Below are positions 1 to 7,060 of a DNA stretch of 32,807 bases, one piece after another (the stretch's first letter is position 1; each line of letters begins with the position of its first letter). The DNA lies in the NCBI RefSeq assembly GCF_018614135.1, contig NZ_JAGGOW010000135.1, positions 1 to 32,807 on the forward strand. The letters are read 5' to 3'. Made by a program: the position numbers and the translations under genes. This DNA is from Streptomyces sp. ISL-66 (GTDB lineage Bacteria > Actinomycetota > Actinomycetes > Streptomycetales > Streptomycetaceae). Below the pieces are notes generated by a model. That model was not told the DNA's origin, did no database searches, and saw nothing but the letters and a program-made list of their open reading frames with translations.

Positions 1-263
1 CGGGGCCGTCCGTACCCGCCGTACCGTCCCCTCACGGCCGGATGGCACGGCGGCTCCGGCGCGACCACCAGAGGCAGCACACCCGCACGACGGGCGTGGC
101 GCCATGACGGCGAAGCGCGGACTCGGGACGCCCGCGCCCTCCCCCGAGAACGCCGTGTCACCACTGTGCCGGTTCGGCATATGCTCGCGACGATCGAAGG
201 GCATCGTTTTGGTGCCTTGCGGGAACACGAGGGGTTTACGGATCGGGACAGGCCGGGACGAAT
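1..263. other. Left-edge non-coding region before the LuxR-type regulator
   Basis: I see no convincing coding frame here; the frames that are open lack a ribosome binding site and have no recognisable product. The stretch is presumably the promoter region of the regulator that starts at 264. It contains GGCATATGC at 176-184. The exact reverse complement, GCATATGCC at 266-274, overlaps the regulator's start codons. I cannot identify a clear -10/-35 pair. Confidence 0.5.
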
Positions 264-274
264 ATGCATATGCC
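176..274. promoter_or_regulatory. Separated 9-bp inverted repeat reaching the start codon
   Basis: GGCATATGC at 176-184 and its perfect reverse complement GCATATGCC at 266-274 are 81 bp apart. The second arm covers the ATG codons at 264 and 270 of the LuxR-type regulator. AT-containing palindromic words are uncommon in this GC-rich sequence. The pair could be two half-sites for autoregulation, but chance cannot be excluded. Confidence 0.3.
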
Positions 275-1373
275 AGCGGATGGAACGGACCCACTGAGCC
301 CCGTTGCCCGACGCCTGTACGGGTACGCGGCCGAGCGGCACGCCTTCTCCGAGGTGGAGGCCGCGCAGGTGCTGGGCGACCCGGCCGCCGTGGCCGTGGC
401 CATCGCCGAGCTCGCGGCGGCGCACCTGCTCCAGCCCCGCCCGAACGGCACGGCCGACAGCGCGGCCGACGACACGGTCGACGGCACGACCGACGGACCC
501 GCGGACGGCCCCGCCGAAGTTCCCCCGCCCCAGCACTGGAGCGCCGTGTCCCCGCGGGCCGCCACCGCCCGGACGCTGGCCCCGCTGGCCCTGCGGGTGC
601 GCGAGACCCACGACGAGATGGACCGCCTGCGCGCCCGGCTGGAGGCGCTCGTCCCGCAGTACGAGGCCGCCTCCGCGCAGCGCGACCGCGACGGGGTCGA
701 GAGCCTGGAAGTGATCACCGACCGGGGCGTACTGGAGGACCTGCTCCGCGGGTTCGCCGCGTCGGCCGAGTGCGAGATGCTGACCTGCCACCCGGGCGGC
801 GGCCGCCCGCCGGCGATCCTCGCGGAGGCGGTCCTGCGAGACGAGCAGCTGCTGGCCCGTGGCGTGCGGCTGCGCACGATCTACCAGCACACCGCCCGCT
901 ACTCCCATGCGACGGCCGCGTACGTCGAGCGGGTGACCGCCCTCGGCTCGCAGGTCCGTACCGTCGGCGACGGGCTGATGCGGATGATCCTGGTCGACCG
1001 GCACACCGGGCTGATGGAGGTGCACGACGACGAGCAGGCGGCGCTGCTGGTGCGCGATCCGAGCGTCGTCCGTTTCATGGTGCAGGCCTTCGAGCGTTCC
1101 TGGGCCGAGGCGGACCCGTTCACCACCACCATCGGCCCGGACCGGGCCCGCTCCATCTCCGAGGATCTCCGCCAGACCATCGTGCGGCTGCTGGCGGAGG
1201 GGATGGAAGACAAGATCATCGCGCGGCGGCTCGGCATGTCCGAGCGGACCTGCCAGCGCCACATCGCCGAGATCATGCGCGCGGTGGGCGCCAAGTCCCG
1301 CTTCCAGGCCGGGTTCTTGCTGTCGGCGGCGGCCGGGGCCCCGCTCACGCGCCCGGCTGAAGCTCCGGAATGA
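264..1373 (+). CDS. LuxR-type DNA-binding regulator with TrmB-like N-terminal region
   Basis: A 369-residue putative cytoplasmic transcription factor. The N-terminal 60 residues (LSPVARRLYGYAAERHAF onward) look like a winged helix of the TrmB/MarR type. They are followed by an Ala/Asp-rich linker and a central domain of about 200 residues that resembles the sensor part of TrmB-like Streptomyces regulators. The last 70 residues form a LuxR/FixJ helix-turn-helix (about 300-354: IVRLLAEGMEDKIIARRLGM, then SERTCQRHIAEIM). There is no receiver-domain phosphorylation site, so this is not a classical response regulator. ATG at 264 and ATG at 270 are both possible; neither has a strong ribosome site. 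The 3' end overlaps the convergent LysR gene by 29 nt. The ligand and targets are unknown. Confidence 0.85.
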   Translation: MHMPADGTDPLSPVARRLYGYAAERHAFSEVEAAQVLGDPAAVAVAIAELAAAHLLQPRPNGTADSAADDTVDGTTDGPADGPAEVPPPQHWSAVSPRAATARTLAPLALRVRETHDEMDRLRARLEALVPQYEAASAQRDRDGVESLEVITDRGVLEDLLRGFAASAECEMLTCHPGGGRPPAILAEAVLRDEQLLARGVRLRTIYQHTARYSHATAAYVERVTALGSQVRTVGDGLMRMILVDRHTGLMEVHDDEQAALLVRDPSVVRFMVQAFERSWAEADPFTTTIGPDRARSISEDLRQTIVRLLAEGMEDKIIARRLGMSERTCQRHIAEIMRAVGAKSRFQAGFLLSAAAGAPLTRPAEAPE

Positions 1374-2283
1374 GCCGGCCCCGACGGGACAGCAGGAACC
1401 GCTTGAACTCCGCCACCGGCGGCGTGTCCGGATGCCCGTCGAGCCAGGCCACCCCGATCTCGCGGACCGCGCGCGGAGCCGTGACCGTCAGCTCGACGAC
1501 CCCCGGCCGGGCCACGGCGGGCGGCGGCAGCAGCGCCACGCCGAGCCCGGCGGCGACCAGCCCGCGCAGGGTCTCGGCCTCCTCCCCCTCGAAGGCGACC
1601 CGGGGCGTGAACCCGGCCTCCGCGCACAGGTCGTCGGTGATGCGGCGCAGGCCGTAGCCGGCCTCCAGGGTGACGAAGGTTTCCTCCGAGGCCTCCGCGA
1701 GGCGGATCCGCTTGCGGCCGGCGAGCCGGTGGTCGTCGGGGACCACCAGGCGCAGCCGCTGCTCATCGAGCCGGCGGGCCACCAGGTCCGGGGCGTCGGG
1801 CAGCGGGGAGGTCAGGCAGAGGTCGAGCTCGCCTGCCCGCAGCTTCTCCAGCATCGCCTCGCCGTAGTTCTGGACCAGGGAGAACCGTACCCCCGGGTGG
1901 TCGGCCCGGAAGGCCCTGATCAGACCCGGTACGGTCTCGGGGCCCAGGGTGTGCAGGAAGCCGAAGGCGACCTTCCCGAACGACGGGTCAGCGTCCTGCT
2001 GTACGGAACCGGCGGCGCGGGCGATCTCGGCCAGCGAGCGCTCGGCGGAGGCGAGGAAGGTCCGGCCGGCGGTGGTGAGGGCGACCGTGCGGCCCTTGCG
2101 GGCGAACAGCGTGACGCCCAGGTCCTGTTCGAGGCGGACCATGGCCCGCGACAGGGTGGACTGGGGAACACCCAGCTCGTGCGCGGCGCGGGTGACGTGC
2201 TCGTGCCGGGCGACGGCGACGAACTGCGCGAGGCGAGGGGCCAGCGCGTGTGTCACCACCATGTCTTCTTCGTAACGGCTCAT
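1345..2283 (-). CDS. LysR-family transcriptional regulator
   Basis: A 312-residue LysR-type regulator, the usual length for the family. Residues about 15-75 (LAQFVAVARHEHVTRAAHEL, then GVPQSTLSRAMVRLEQDLGV) are the N-terminal winged helix-turn-helix. The rest is a periplasmic-binding-protein-like effector domain (GKVAFGFLHTLGPETVPGLI; GLVAAGLGVALLPPPAVARP). ATG at 2283 is taken as the start; ATG at 2262 also precedes the helix-turn-helix. It is transcribed divergently from the MFS exporter at 2383, so it probably controls that gene in response to the exported compound. The pair looks like E. coli ynfL/ynfM, but the effector cannot be predicted. Its 3' end overlaps the LuxR-type gene. Confidence 0.93.
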   Translation of the reverse strand: MSRYEEDMVVTHALAPRLAQFVAVARHEHVTRAAHELGVPQSTLSRAMVRLEQDLGVTLFARKGRTVALTTAGRTFLASAERSLAEIARAAGSVQQDADPSFGKVAFGFLHTLGPETVPGLIRAFRADHPGVRFSLVQNYGEAMLEKLRAGELDLCLTSPLPDAPDLVARRLDEQRLRLVVPDDHRLAGRKRIRLAEASEETFVTLEAGYGLRRITDDLCAEAGFTPRVAFEGEEAETLRGLVAAGLGVALLPPPAVARPGVVELTVTAPRAVREIGVAWLDGHPDTPPVAEFKRFLLSRRGRLIPELQPGA

Positions 2284-2310
2284 CGATAGGCACCCATCTG
2301 ACCTGTACTG

Positions 2311-2346
2311 ATGCACGGATGGATTGATTATCGCGATTCTGTGCAT
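2311..2346. promoter_or_regulatory. Candidate LysR operator between lysR and MFS genes
   Basis: The 99-bp divergent intergenic region holds an AT-rich patch flanked by the inverted arms ATGCAC (2311-2316) and GTGCAT (2341-2346). LysR proteins usually bind dyads in such divergent regions and cover both promoters. The position fits, but the arms are only 6 bp with a 24-bp spacer. Confidence 0.4.
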
Positions 2347-2382
2347 TGGACGCATGAAAAGCGCGGCCCTACCGTCGTACAC

Positions 2383-3672
2383 ATGCCTCCCGCTCATACC
2401 GGGGCACCCACCACCGTGGGTGCCTCCACCCCGTCGTCCCCTGCCGCGCCCAAGCCGTCCGTCCCCGAAGCGCACGCGCCCGGCCGCCCCGGCTACCGCC
2501 GCATGAGCCTCGCGCTGTTCGCCGCCGGACTGGCCACCTTCGCCCTCCTCTACTCCACCCAGGCGCTGCTGCCCGCGATCTCCGACGGTTTCGGCGTGAC
2601 GGCGGGTCAGGCCAGCTGGACGGTCTCGGCCGCCACCGGCGCGCTCGCCCTGTTCGTCCTGCCGCTCAGCGCGCTGTCCGAGCGGTTCGGCCGGACCCGG
2701 ATGATGACCTGGTCGATGGCGGTGGCCGTGGGCGTCGGCCTCCTCGTCCCCTTCGCGCCGAGCCTGGAGTGGCTGATCGCGCTGCGCGCCGTCCAGGGCG
2801 CGGCGATCGCCGGGATCCCGGCCTCCGCGATGGCGTACCTCGCGGAAGAGGTCAAGCCGAAGGCATTGGTCGCCGCGATCGGTCTGTTCGTCGCGGGCAA
2901 CTCCATCGGCGGCATGAGCGGCCGCATCGTCACCGGCTGGGCGGCGCAGGCCTGGGGCTGGCGCGGCGGGCTGCTGAGCGTCGGCCTGATGTCGCTGGCC
3001 TGCGCGGCGGCGTTCCTGGTCCTCCTCCCCCGGGCCCGGTTCTTCCGGGCGGCGTCGCTGAACCCGCGCGCGGTGGGACGTACCGTCGCCGGGCACCTGC
3101 GCGATCCGCTGCTGCTGCGGCTGTACGGGATCGGCGCGCTGTTCATGACCGTGTTCGGGGCGGTGTACACCGTCATCGGATACCGCCTGGTCGACGAGTT
3201 CTCCCTCGGCCAGGGCGTCGTCGGCTCGGTCTTCCTCGTCTACCTGGTCGGTACGGTCTCCTCCGCGGCCGCCGGACAGCTGGTCGCCCGTACGGGCCGG
3301 CGCGGAGCGCTGTACCTCGCGGTGACCACGACGGCCCTGGGCCTGTTCCTGTCCCTCGCGGAGTCGATCGGCTCGATCCTGCTGGGCCTGGTCCTGATCA
3401 CGGCGGGCTTCTTCGCGGGCCACGCGGTGGCCTCGGCGGCGGTGAGCCACACGGCGAAGACGGGCCGCGCGCAGGCTTCGGCGCTCTACCAGTCGGCGTA
3501 CTACATGGGCTCCAGCGCCGGCGGCACGCTCGGCGCCCTCGCCTACCACTCGGCGGGCTGGGCGGCCACGGTCACCATCGCACTGCTGGCGGTCGCCGGA
3601 GTCGTCTCGATCACCCTGTACGGCTCCCACGCGGCCCGCACGGCCCACGCGGCGGCACTGCCGGCCCGCTGA
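2383..3672 (+). CDS. MFS transporter, YnfM-like drug/metabolite exporter
   Basis: A 429-residue integral membrane protein of the major facilitator superfamily with about 12 hydrophobic segments. A roughly 40-residue Pro/Ala-rich cytoplasmic N-terminus precedes the first membrane helix. The loop between helices 2 and 3 carries the family signature as SERFGRTRMMTWS. The sequence resembles the YnfM/arabinose-efflux-like group, which exports small molecules by proton antiport; the substrate is unknown. ATG at 2383 is preferred over the upstream in-frame ATG at 2311, because 2311 lies inside the putative LysR operator. The divergent LysR gene is the likely regulator. Confidence 0.9.
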   Translation: MPPAHTGAPTTVGASTPSSPAAPKPSVPEAHAPGRPGYRRMSLALFAAGLATFALLYSTQALLPAISDGFGVTAGQASWTVSAATGALALFVLPLSALSERFGRTRMMTWSMAVAVGVGLLVPFAPSLEWLIALRAVQGAAIAGIPASAMAYLAEEVKPKALVAAIGLFVAGNSIGGMSGRIVTGWAAQAWGWRGGLLSVGLMSLACAAAFLVLLPRARFFRAASLNPRAVGRTVAGHLRDPLLLRLYGIGALFMTVFGAVYTVIGYRLVDEFSLGQGVVGSVFLVYLVGTVSSAAAGQLVARTGRRGALYLAVTTTALGLFLSLAESIGSILLGLVLITAGFFAGHAVASAAVSHTAKTGRAQASALYQSAYYMGSSAGGTLGALAYHSAGWAATVTIALLAVAGVVSITLYGSHAARTAHAAALPAR

Positions 3673-3919
3673 CGCGTCACGGCGGGCGGCGGGCGGCGGG
3701 CCCCGACGCTTCCGCGCCCGAGGGTTCGACCAAGCGCCCCGTGCGACAGAAGAAGAGGCTCACCGGCGTGGTGCCGGACGCGGACGGGCGGGTGTGGGCC
3801 CGGTGGCGGCTGTAGGGAAACGATCCGGCGCCGCGTGTCCCGCCGCGTGCCGGGCTGCGGTTGTCAGTGGGCTCGGGTAGTTTCCGACGTATCGGGAACT
3901 AGCTGGGGGATCAAGGGAC
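3673..3919. other. Intergenic region between MFS and ECF sigma genes
   Basis: It holds a GC-rich tandem run (gggcggcgggcggcgggc) just after the MFS stop and a small hairpin, CCGGC-GTGGT-GCCGG, at 3763-3777. A 24-codon frame starting GTG at 3741 is open, but nothing supports it as a gene. The sigma-factor promoter should lie in its right half; I see no convincing hexamers. Confidence 0.4.
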
Positions 3920-4930
3920 ATGACGGAAACCGCCGACCTCACGCCCGAGCTGGACGCCGCGCTGGACCGGTACCGCGTCGAGCTCACCGGCTACTGCTAC
4001 CGCATGCTCGGATCCTCCTTCGACGCCGAGGACGCCGTGCAGGACACGTACGTCCGTGCCTGGCGCAGCTTCGGGAAGTTCGAGGGCCGCTCCTCGCTGC
4101 GGTCCTGGCTGTACCGGATCGCCACGAACGTCTGCCTGGACCTGCTGAGCGCGGGCAACAAGCGGGCCCGCCCCATGGACCTGAGCGCCCCGCAGCACCA
4201 GGCCTCCGCCGTCCTCAACGAGCGGCCGGAGGTGACCTGGCTGGAGCCGGTCCCGGACGGGCGGGTGCTGCCGCAGACCGCCGATCCGGCGGAGATGGCC
4301 CTGGCCAAGGAGTCCGTGCGGCTCGCCTTCGTCGCGGCCCTCCAGCACCTGCCGGCCAAGCAGCGGGCGGTGCTCATCCTGCGCGAGGTGCTCGCCTGGA
4401 AGGCCGACGAGGTCGCGACGCTGCTGGAGACCACCGTCGCGTCGGTGAACAGCGCCCTTCAGCGGGCCCGTGCCACGCTCGCCTCCACCCGGATCCGCGA
4501 GAGCGACGCCGCGGACCCGCTGGACGGCGACCAGGCGAAGCTGCTGGAGCAGTACCTCGCGGCCTTCGAGGCGTACGACATGACCCGCCTGACCGCCCTC
4601 CTGCACGAGGACGCGGTGCTGTCGATGCCGCCGTTCGACCTGTGGCTGCGCGGCCACGAGGACATCGCCGCCTGGCACCTCAACCAGGGCATCGGCTGCA
4701 AGGGCTCGCGCCTGCTCCCGACCACGGCGAACGGCATGCCGGCCTTCGGCCAGTACCGGCCGCGCGAGGACGGGCGGCCCGGCTGGACCCCGTGGGCGCT
4801 CCAGGTGCTGGAGGTCTCAGACGGGAAGATCGTCGGGCTCAACGCCTTCCTGGACACCGCCCGGTGGTTCCCGCTCTTCGGCCTCCCCGAGCAGCTCGAC
4901 GAGTCCTACGAGGTCCAGCAGGGCGCGTAG
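3920..4930 (+). CDS. ECF sigma factor with C-terminal SnoaL/NTF2-like domain (SigG-like)
   Basis: A 336-residue RNA polymerase sigma factor of the ECF type with a C-terminal extension. Region 2 covers residues about 18-90 (YCYRMLGSSFDAEDAVQDTY; LRSWLYRIATNVCLDLL). Region 4 covers about 140-190 (LQHLPAKQRAVLILREVLAW, then KADEVATLLETTVASVNSAL). The remainder, about 210-330, resembles a SnoaL/NTF2-like domain (EQYLAAFEAYDMTRLTALLH). In SigG/SigJ-type factors this domain replaces a separate anti-sigma factor as the controlling element. Consistent with that, no anti-sigma gene is adjacent. ATG at 3920 follows GGGGA at a suitable distance. The last 114 nt overlap the antisense STAS gene. Confidence 0.93.
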   Translation: MTETADLTPELDAALDRYRVELTGYCYRMLGSSFDAEDAVQDTYVRAWRSFGKFEGRSSLRSWLYRIATNVCLDLLSAGNKRARPMDLSAPQHQASAVLNERPEVTWLEPVPDGRVLPQTADPAEMALAKESVRLAFVAALQHLPAKQRAVLILREVLAWKADEVATLLETTVASVNSALQRARATLASTRIRESDAADPLDGDQAKLLEQYLAAFEAYDMTRLTALLHEDAVLSMPPFDLWLRGHEDIAAWHLNQGIGCKGSRLLPTTANGMPAFGQYRPREDGRPGWTPWALQVLEVSDGKIVGLNAFLDTARWFPLFGLPEQLDESYEVQQGA

Positions 4931-5152
4931 GGCGGGCGCGGCCCCGGTGACCCGGAAGGGCCGGTCCCCCGCGGTGAGCCGCAGCCGGGCCAGTACCTCG
5001 ACGGTGCCGAGGCCGGGTGCGGTGACGGCCCCCGCGTCGCAGAGCACCGCGCCCGCCCCGGCCGCGTAGAGCAGCTCCAAGCGAGCGCACAGCGAGGCCA
5101 CGTCGCAGGCGGCGGGTCCGGGGCCGGGCAGTACGAGTCGCGTGATCGTCAC
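4817..5152 (-). CDS. Small STAS-domain-like protein, antisense to the sigma gene 3' end
   Basis: About 111 residues from the GTG at 5152. The body (LCARLELLYAAGAGAVLCDA, then GAVTAPGLGTVEVLARLRLT) resembles a STAS/MlaB domain of the anti-sigma-antagonist fold: a beta-strand ending in CDAGAV, then helix GLGTVEVLARLRL, then LLDLVGLVELLG. The usual phosphorylated Ser/Thr context is not obvious. ATG at 5185 is an alternative start, but GGGAG precedes 5152. The gene shares 114 nt in opposite orientation with the sigma-factor gene, so its acidic tail (GGVQEGVEPDDLPV) is encoded opposite that gene. Function unknown. The reading frame keeps a coherent domain, so I consider it real. Confidence 0.65.
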   Translation of the reverse strand: MTITRLVLPGPGPAACDVASLCARLELLYAAGAGAVLCDAGAVTAPGLGTVEVLARLRLTAGDRPFRVTGAAPALRALLDLVGLVELLGEAEEREPPGGVQEGVEPDDLPV

Positions 5153-5165
5153 GAGGGGGTGACTC

Positions 5166-5196
5166 CCCCGGCGCCCGGAAATCATCGGCGCCGGGG
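5166..5196. promoter_or_regulatory. Hairpin in the STAS-gene leader
   Basis: Perfect 10-bp inverted repeat CCCCGGCGCC (5166-5175) and GGCGCCGGGG (5187-5196) with an 11-nt loop. On the minus strand it lies just upstream of the GTG start at 5152, and its 3' arm overlaps the GGGGGAG ribosome site. It could hide that site, or serve as a second terminator for deoA. Confidence 0.45.
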
Positions 5197-5207
5197 ATCG
5201 GCACGAC

Positions 5208-5241
5208 GAACGGGACCGGTGGGCGTCCACCGGTCCCGTTC
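5208..5241 (-). terminator. Terminator of the deoA transcript
   Basis: Perfect 15-bp stem: GAACGGGACCGGTGG at 5208-5222 pairs with CCACCGGTCCCGTTC at 5227-5241, closed by a 4-nt loop. It starts 25 nt beyond the deoA stop codon, in the minus direction. There is no U-tract, as is usual in Streptomyces. Confidence 0.85.
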
Positions 5242-5265
5242 AGCCGTACGAGTGAGCGTGCGGGA

Positions 5266-6543
5266 CTACGCGATGCGGTCCAGGACGATCGGCGTGGCGG
5301 TGAAGGCCGTGCCCGCCGCGGCGATGTCGAAGGTGCCGTCCAGGGACGCCAGGGCGTACTCGAACTTCTCCGGCGTGTCGGTGTGCAGGGTCATCAGCGG
5401 CTGGCCGGCGACCACCGTGTCGCCCGGCTTGGCGTGCATCTCGATGCCCGCGCCCGCCTGGACCGGGTCCTCCTTGCGCGCGCGGCCGGCGCCCAGGCGC
5501 CAGGCGCCGACGCCCACCCCGTACGCGTCCAGCCGGGTCAGCACGCCCGAGGAGGGGGCCGTGACCACGTGCTGCTCGCGCGCGACCGGCAGGGCCGCGT
5601 CCGGGTCGCCGCCCTGCGCCGCGATCATCCGGCGCCAGACGTCCATCGCGGAGCCGTCGGCCAGTGCCTTCGCCGGGTCGGCGTCCTTGATGCCCGCCGC
5701 GTCCAGCATCTCCCGGGCCAGGGCCAGGGTCAGCTCGACCACGTCCGAGGGGCCGCCGCCCGCCAGCACCTCCACCGACTCGCGGATCTCCAGCGCGTTG
5801 CCGGCGGTGAGGCCGAGCGGGGTCGACATGTCGGTGAGCAGGGCGACCGTCTTGACGCCGGAGTCGGTGCCCAGGCCCACCATGGTCCGCGCCAGTTCGC
5901 GCGCGTCCTCGATGTTCTTCATGAACGCGCCGGTGCCGACCTTGACGTCCAGGACGAGCGAGCCGGTGCCCTCGGCGATCTTCTTCGACATGATCGAGGA
6001 GGCGATCAGCGGGATGGCCTCGACGGTGCCGGTGACGTCGCGCAGCGCGTAGAGCTTCTTGTCTGCCGGGGCCAGCCCGTCGCCCGCGGCGCAGATCACG
6101 GCGCCGGTGGTGTCCAGGACGTGCAGCATCTCCTCGTTGGAGAGCAGTGCGCGCCAGCCGGGGATGGACTCCAGCTTGTCCAGCGTGCCACCGGTGTGGC
6201 CGAGGCCGCGGCCCGAGAGCTGCGGGACGGCCGCGCCGCAGGCGGCGACGAGCGGGGCGAGCGGCAGCGTGATCTTGTCGCCGACGCCGCCGGTGGAGTG
6301 CTTGTCGGCGGTCGGGCGGGAGAGGGAGTCGAAGTTCATCCGCTCGCCGCTCGCGATCATCGCGGCGGTCCAGCGGGCGATCTCGGCCCGGTTCATGCCG
6401 TTCAGCAGGATGGCCATCGCCAGTGCCGACATCTGCTCGTCGGCGACCACGCCGCGCGTGTACGCGTCGATGACCCAGTCGATCTGCTCGGGGCTCAGTT
6501 CGCCGCGGTCCCGCTTGGTGCGGATGACGGAGATGACGTCCAT
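5266..6543 (-). CDS. deoA: Thymidine (pyrimidine-nucleoside) phosphorylase
   Basis: A 425-residue cytoplasmic enzyme that converts thymidine and phosphate (in many Gram-positives also uridine and deoxyuridine) to the free base and (deoxy)ribose-1-phosphate. The family signature SGRGLGHTGGTLDKLE is at residues 110-125, and the phosphate-binding KHSTGGVGDK at 81-90. The length matches family members of about 430-440 residues. ATG at 6543 is chosen because AAGGAAG precedes it; the in-frame ATG at 6567 lies inside the palindromic operator. The gene sits downstream of cytidine deaminase but is separated from it by a hairpin. It therefore probably also has its own promoter, controlled by the shared operator. 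It completes the import, deamination and phosphorolysis route. Confidence 0.96.
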   Translation of the reverse strand: MDVISVIRTKRDRGELSPEQIDWVIDAYTRGVVADEQMSALAMAILLNGMNRAEIARWTAAMIASGERMNFDSLSRPTADKHSTGGVGDKITLPLAPLVAACGAAVPQLSGRGLGHTGGTLDKLESIPGWRALLSNEEMLHVLDTTGAVICAAGDGLAPADKKLYALRDVTGTVEAIPLIASSIMSKKIAEGTGSLVLDVKVGTGAFMKNIEDARELARTMVGLGTDSGVKTVALLTDMSTPLGLTAGNALEIRESVEVLAGGGPSDVVELTLALAREMLDAAGIKDADPAKALADGSAMDVWRRMIAAQGGDPDAALPVAREQHVVTAPSSGVLTRLDAYGVGVGAWRLGAGRARKEDPVQAGAGIEMHAKPGDTVVAGQPLMTLHTDTPEKFEYALASLDGTFDIAAAGTAFTATPIVLDRIA

Positions 6544-6557
6544 GGAAGTGCTTCCTT

Positions 6558-6569
6558 CTACGCGCATAG
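6558..6569. promoter_or_regulatory. Nucleoside-locus operator, site A (deoA)
   Basis: CTACGCGCATAG at 6558-6569 matches the CTACGCGCGTAG palindrome at site B (11126-11137) in 11 of 12 positions. It ends 15 bp before the deoA ATG, directly next to the ribosome binding site, where a bound repressor would block transcription. With sites B and C it defines a local regulon. An even palindrome with a central CG is typical of LacI-type repressors, but that family assignment is inference. Confidence 0.7.
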
Positions 6570-6622
6570 AGAGAGGAGGGATGACGGGTTGACCGGTTGA
6601 CGGGGTTGACCGCTTGGGGAAG

Positions 6623-6660
6623 GACGGCGGCCCCCCGCCCGGCAGGGGCGGAGGGCCGTC
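6623..6660 (-). terminator. Hairpin between cdd and deoA
   Basis: An imperfect GC-rich stem-loop (GACGGC...CCGCCC against GGGCGG...GCCGTC, loop near 6641-6644) lies just beyond the cytidine deaminase stop codon in the minus direction. It could terminate or attenuate the transporter-cdd transcript before deoA. Confidence 0.55.
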
Positions 6661-6667
6661 GGCACGG

Positions 6668-7060
6668 TTATCTCAAGTGGTCCGGCCCGAAGGCCTGGGG
6701 CAGCATCGCGGAGAGGGGCAGGATGCCCTCCGGCGTTTCCACCTGGAGTTCGGCGCCGCCGAACTCGAACAGCAGCTGCCGGCAGCGGCCGCAGGGGACG
6801 AGGATCTCGCCCTTGCCGTCCACGCACGTGAAGTGCGTCAGCCGGCCGCCGCCCGTGGCCTGGAGGGCGGAGACCAGACCGCATTCGGCGCACAGGCCGA
6901 GCCCGTAGCTCGCGTTCTCGACGTTGCAGCCGACCACGGTGCGGCCGTCGTCGACCAGCGCCGCGACACCGACCGGGAAGCCCGAGTACGGGGCGTACGC
7001 GCGGGACATGGCGTCCCGCGCGGCCTTGCGCAGGGCCTCCCAGTCGGGAGCGGTGCTCAC
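6668..7060 (-). CDS. cdd: Cytidine deaminase
   Basis: A 130-residue enzyme, the length of homotetrameric bacterial cytidine deaminases. It hydrolyses (deoxy)cytidine to (deoxy)uridine and ammonia. The zinc site is complete: C57-A-E59 with the catalytic glutamate, and P89-C90-x-x-C93. The N-terminal motif AYAPYSGFPVGVAAL and the NVENASYGLGLCAE segment are characteristic. The GTG start at 7060 overlaps the permease stop in a GTGA arrangement, so translation is probably coupled to the nucleoside transporter. Its product feeds deoA downstream. Confidence 0.96.
   Translation of the reverse strand: MSTAPDWEALRKAARDAMSRAYAPYSGFPVGVAALVDDGRTVVGCNVENASYGLGLCAECGLVSALQATGGGRLTHFTCVDGKGEILVPCGRCRQLLFEFGGAELQVETPEGILPLSAMLPQAFGPDHLR

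Noticed and set aside
104..1360. Long open frame overlapping the LuxR-type regulator in another frame
   Set aside because: Arg/Pro/Gly-rich translation typical of a GC-rich shadow frame; the regulator frame at 264-1373 has recognisable domains.
2284..3648. Minus-strand frame continuing upstream of the LysR gene across the MFS gene
   Set aside because: It is the extension of the LysR frame through a shadow of the MFS gene; the LysR domain begins at 2283, with its own start.
3741..3815. 24-codon frame (GTG start) between the MFS and sigma genes
   Set aside because: Too short, no clear ribosome site and no recognisable motif.
5271..5282. CTACGCGATGCG as a fourth nucleoside operator
   Set aside because: Only the left half matches; it is the coding end of deoA and not palindromic.
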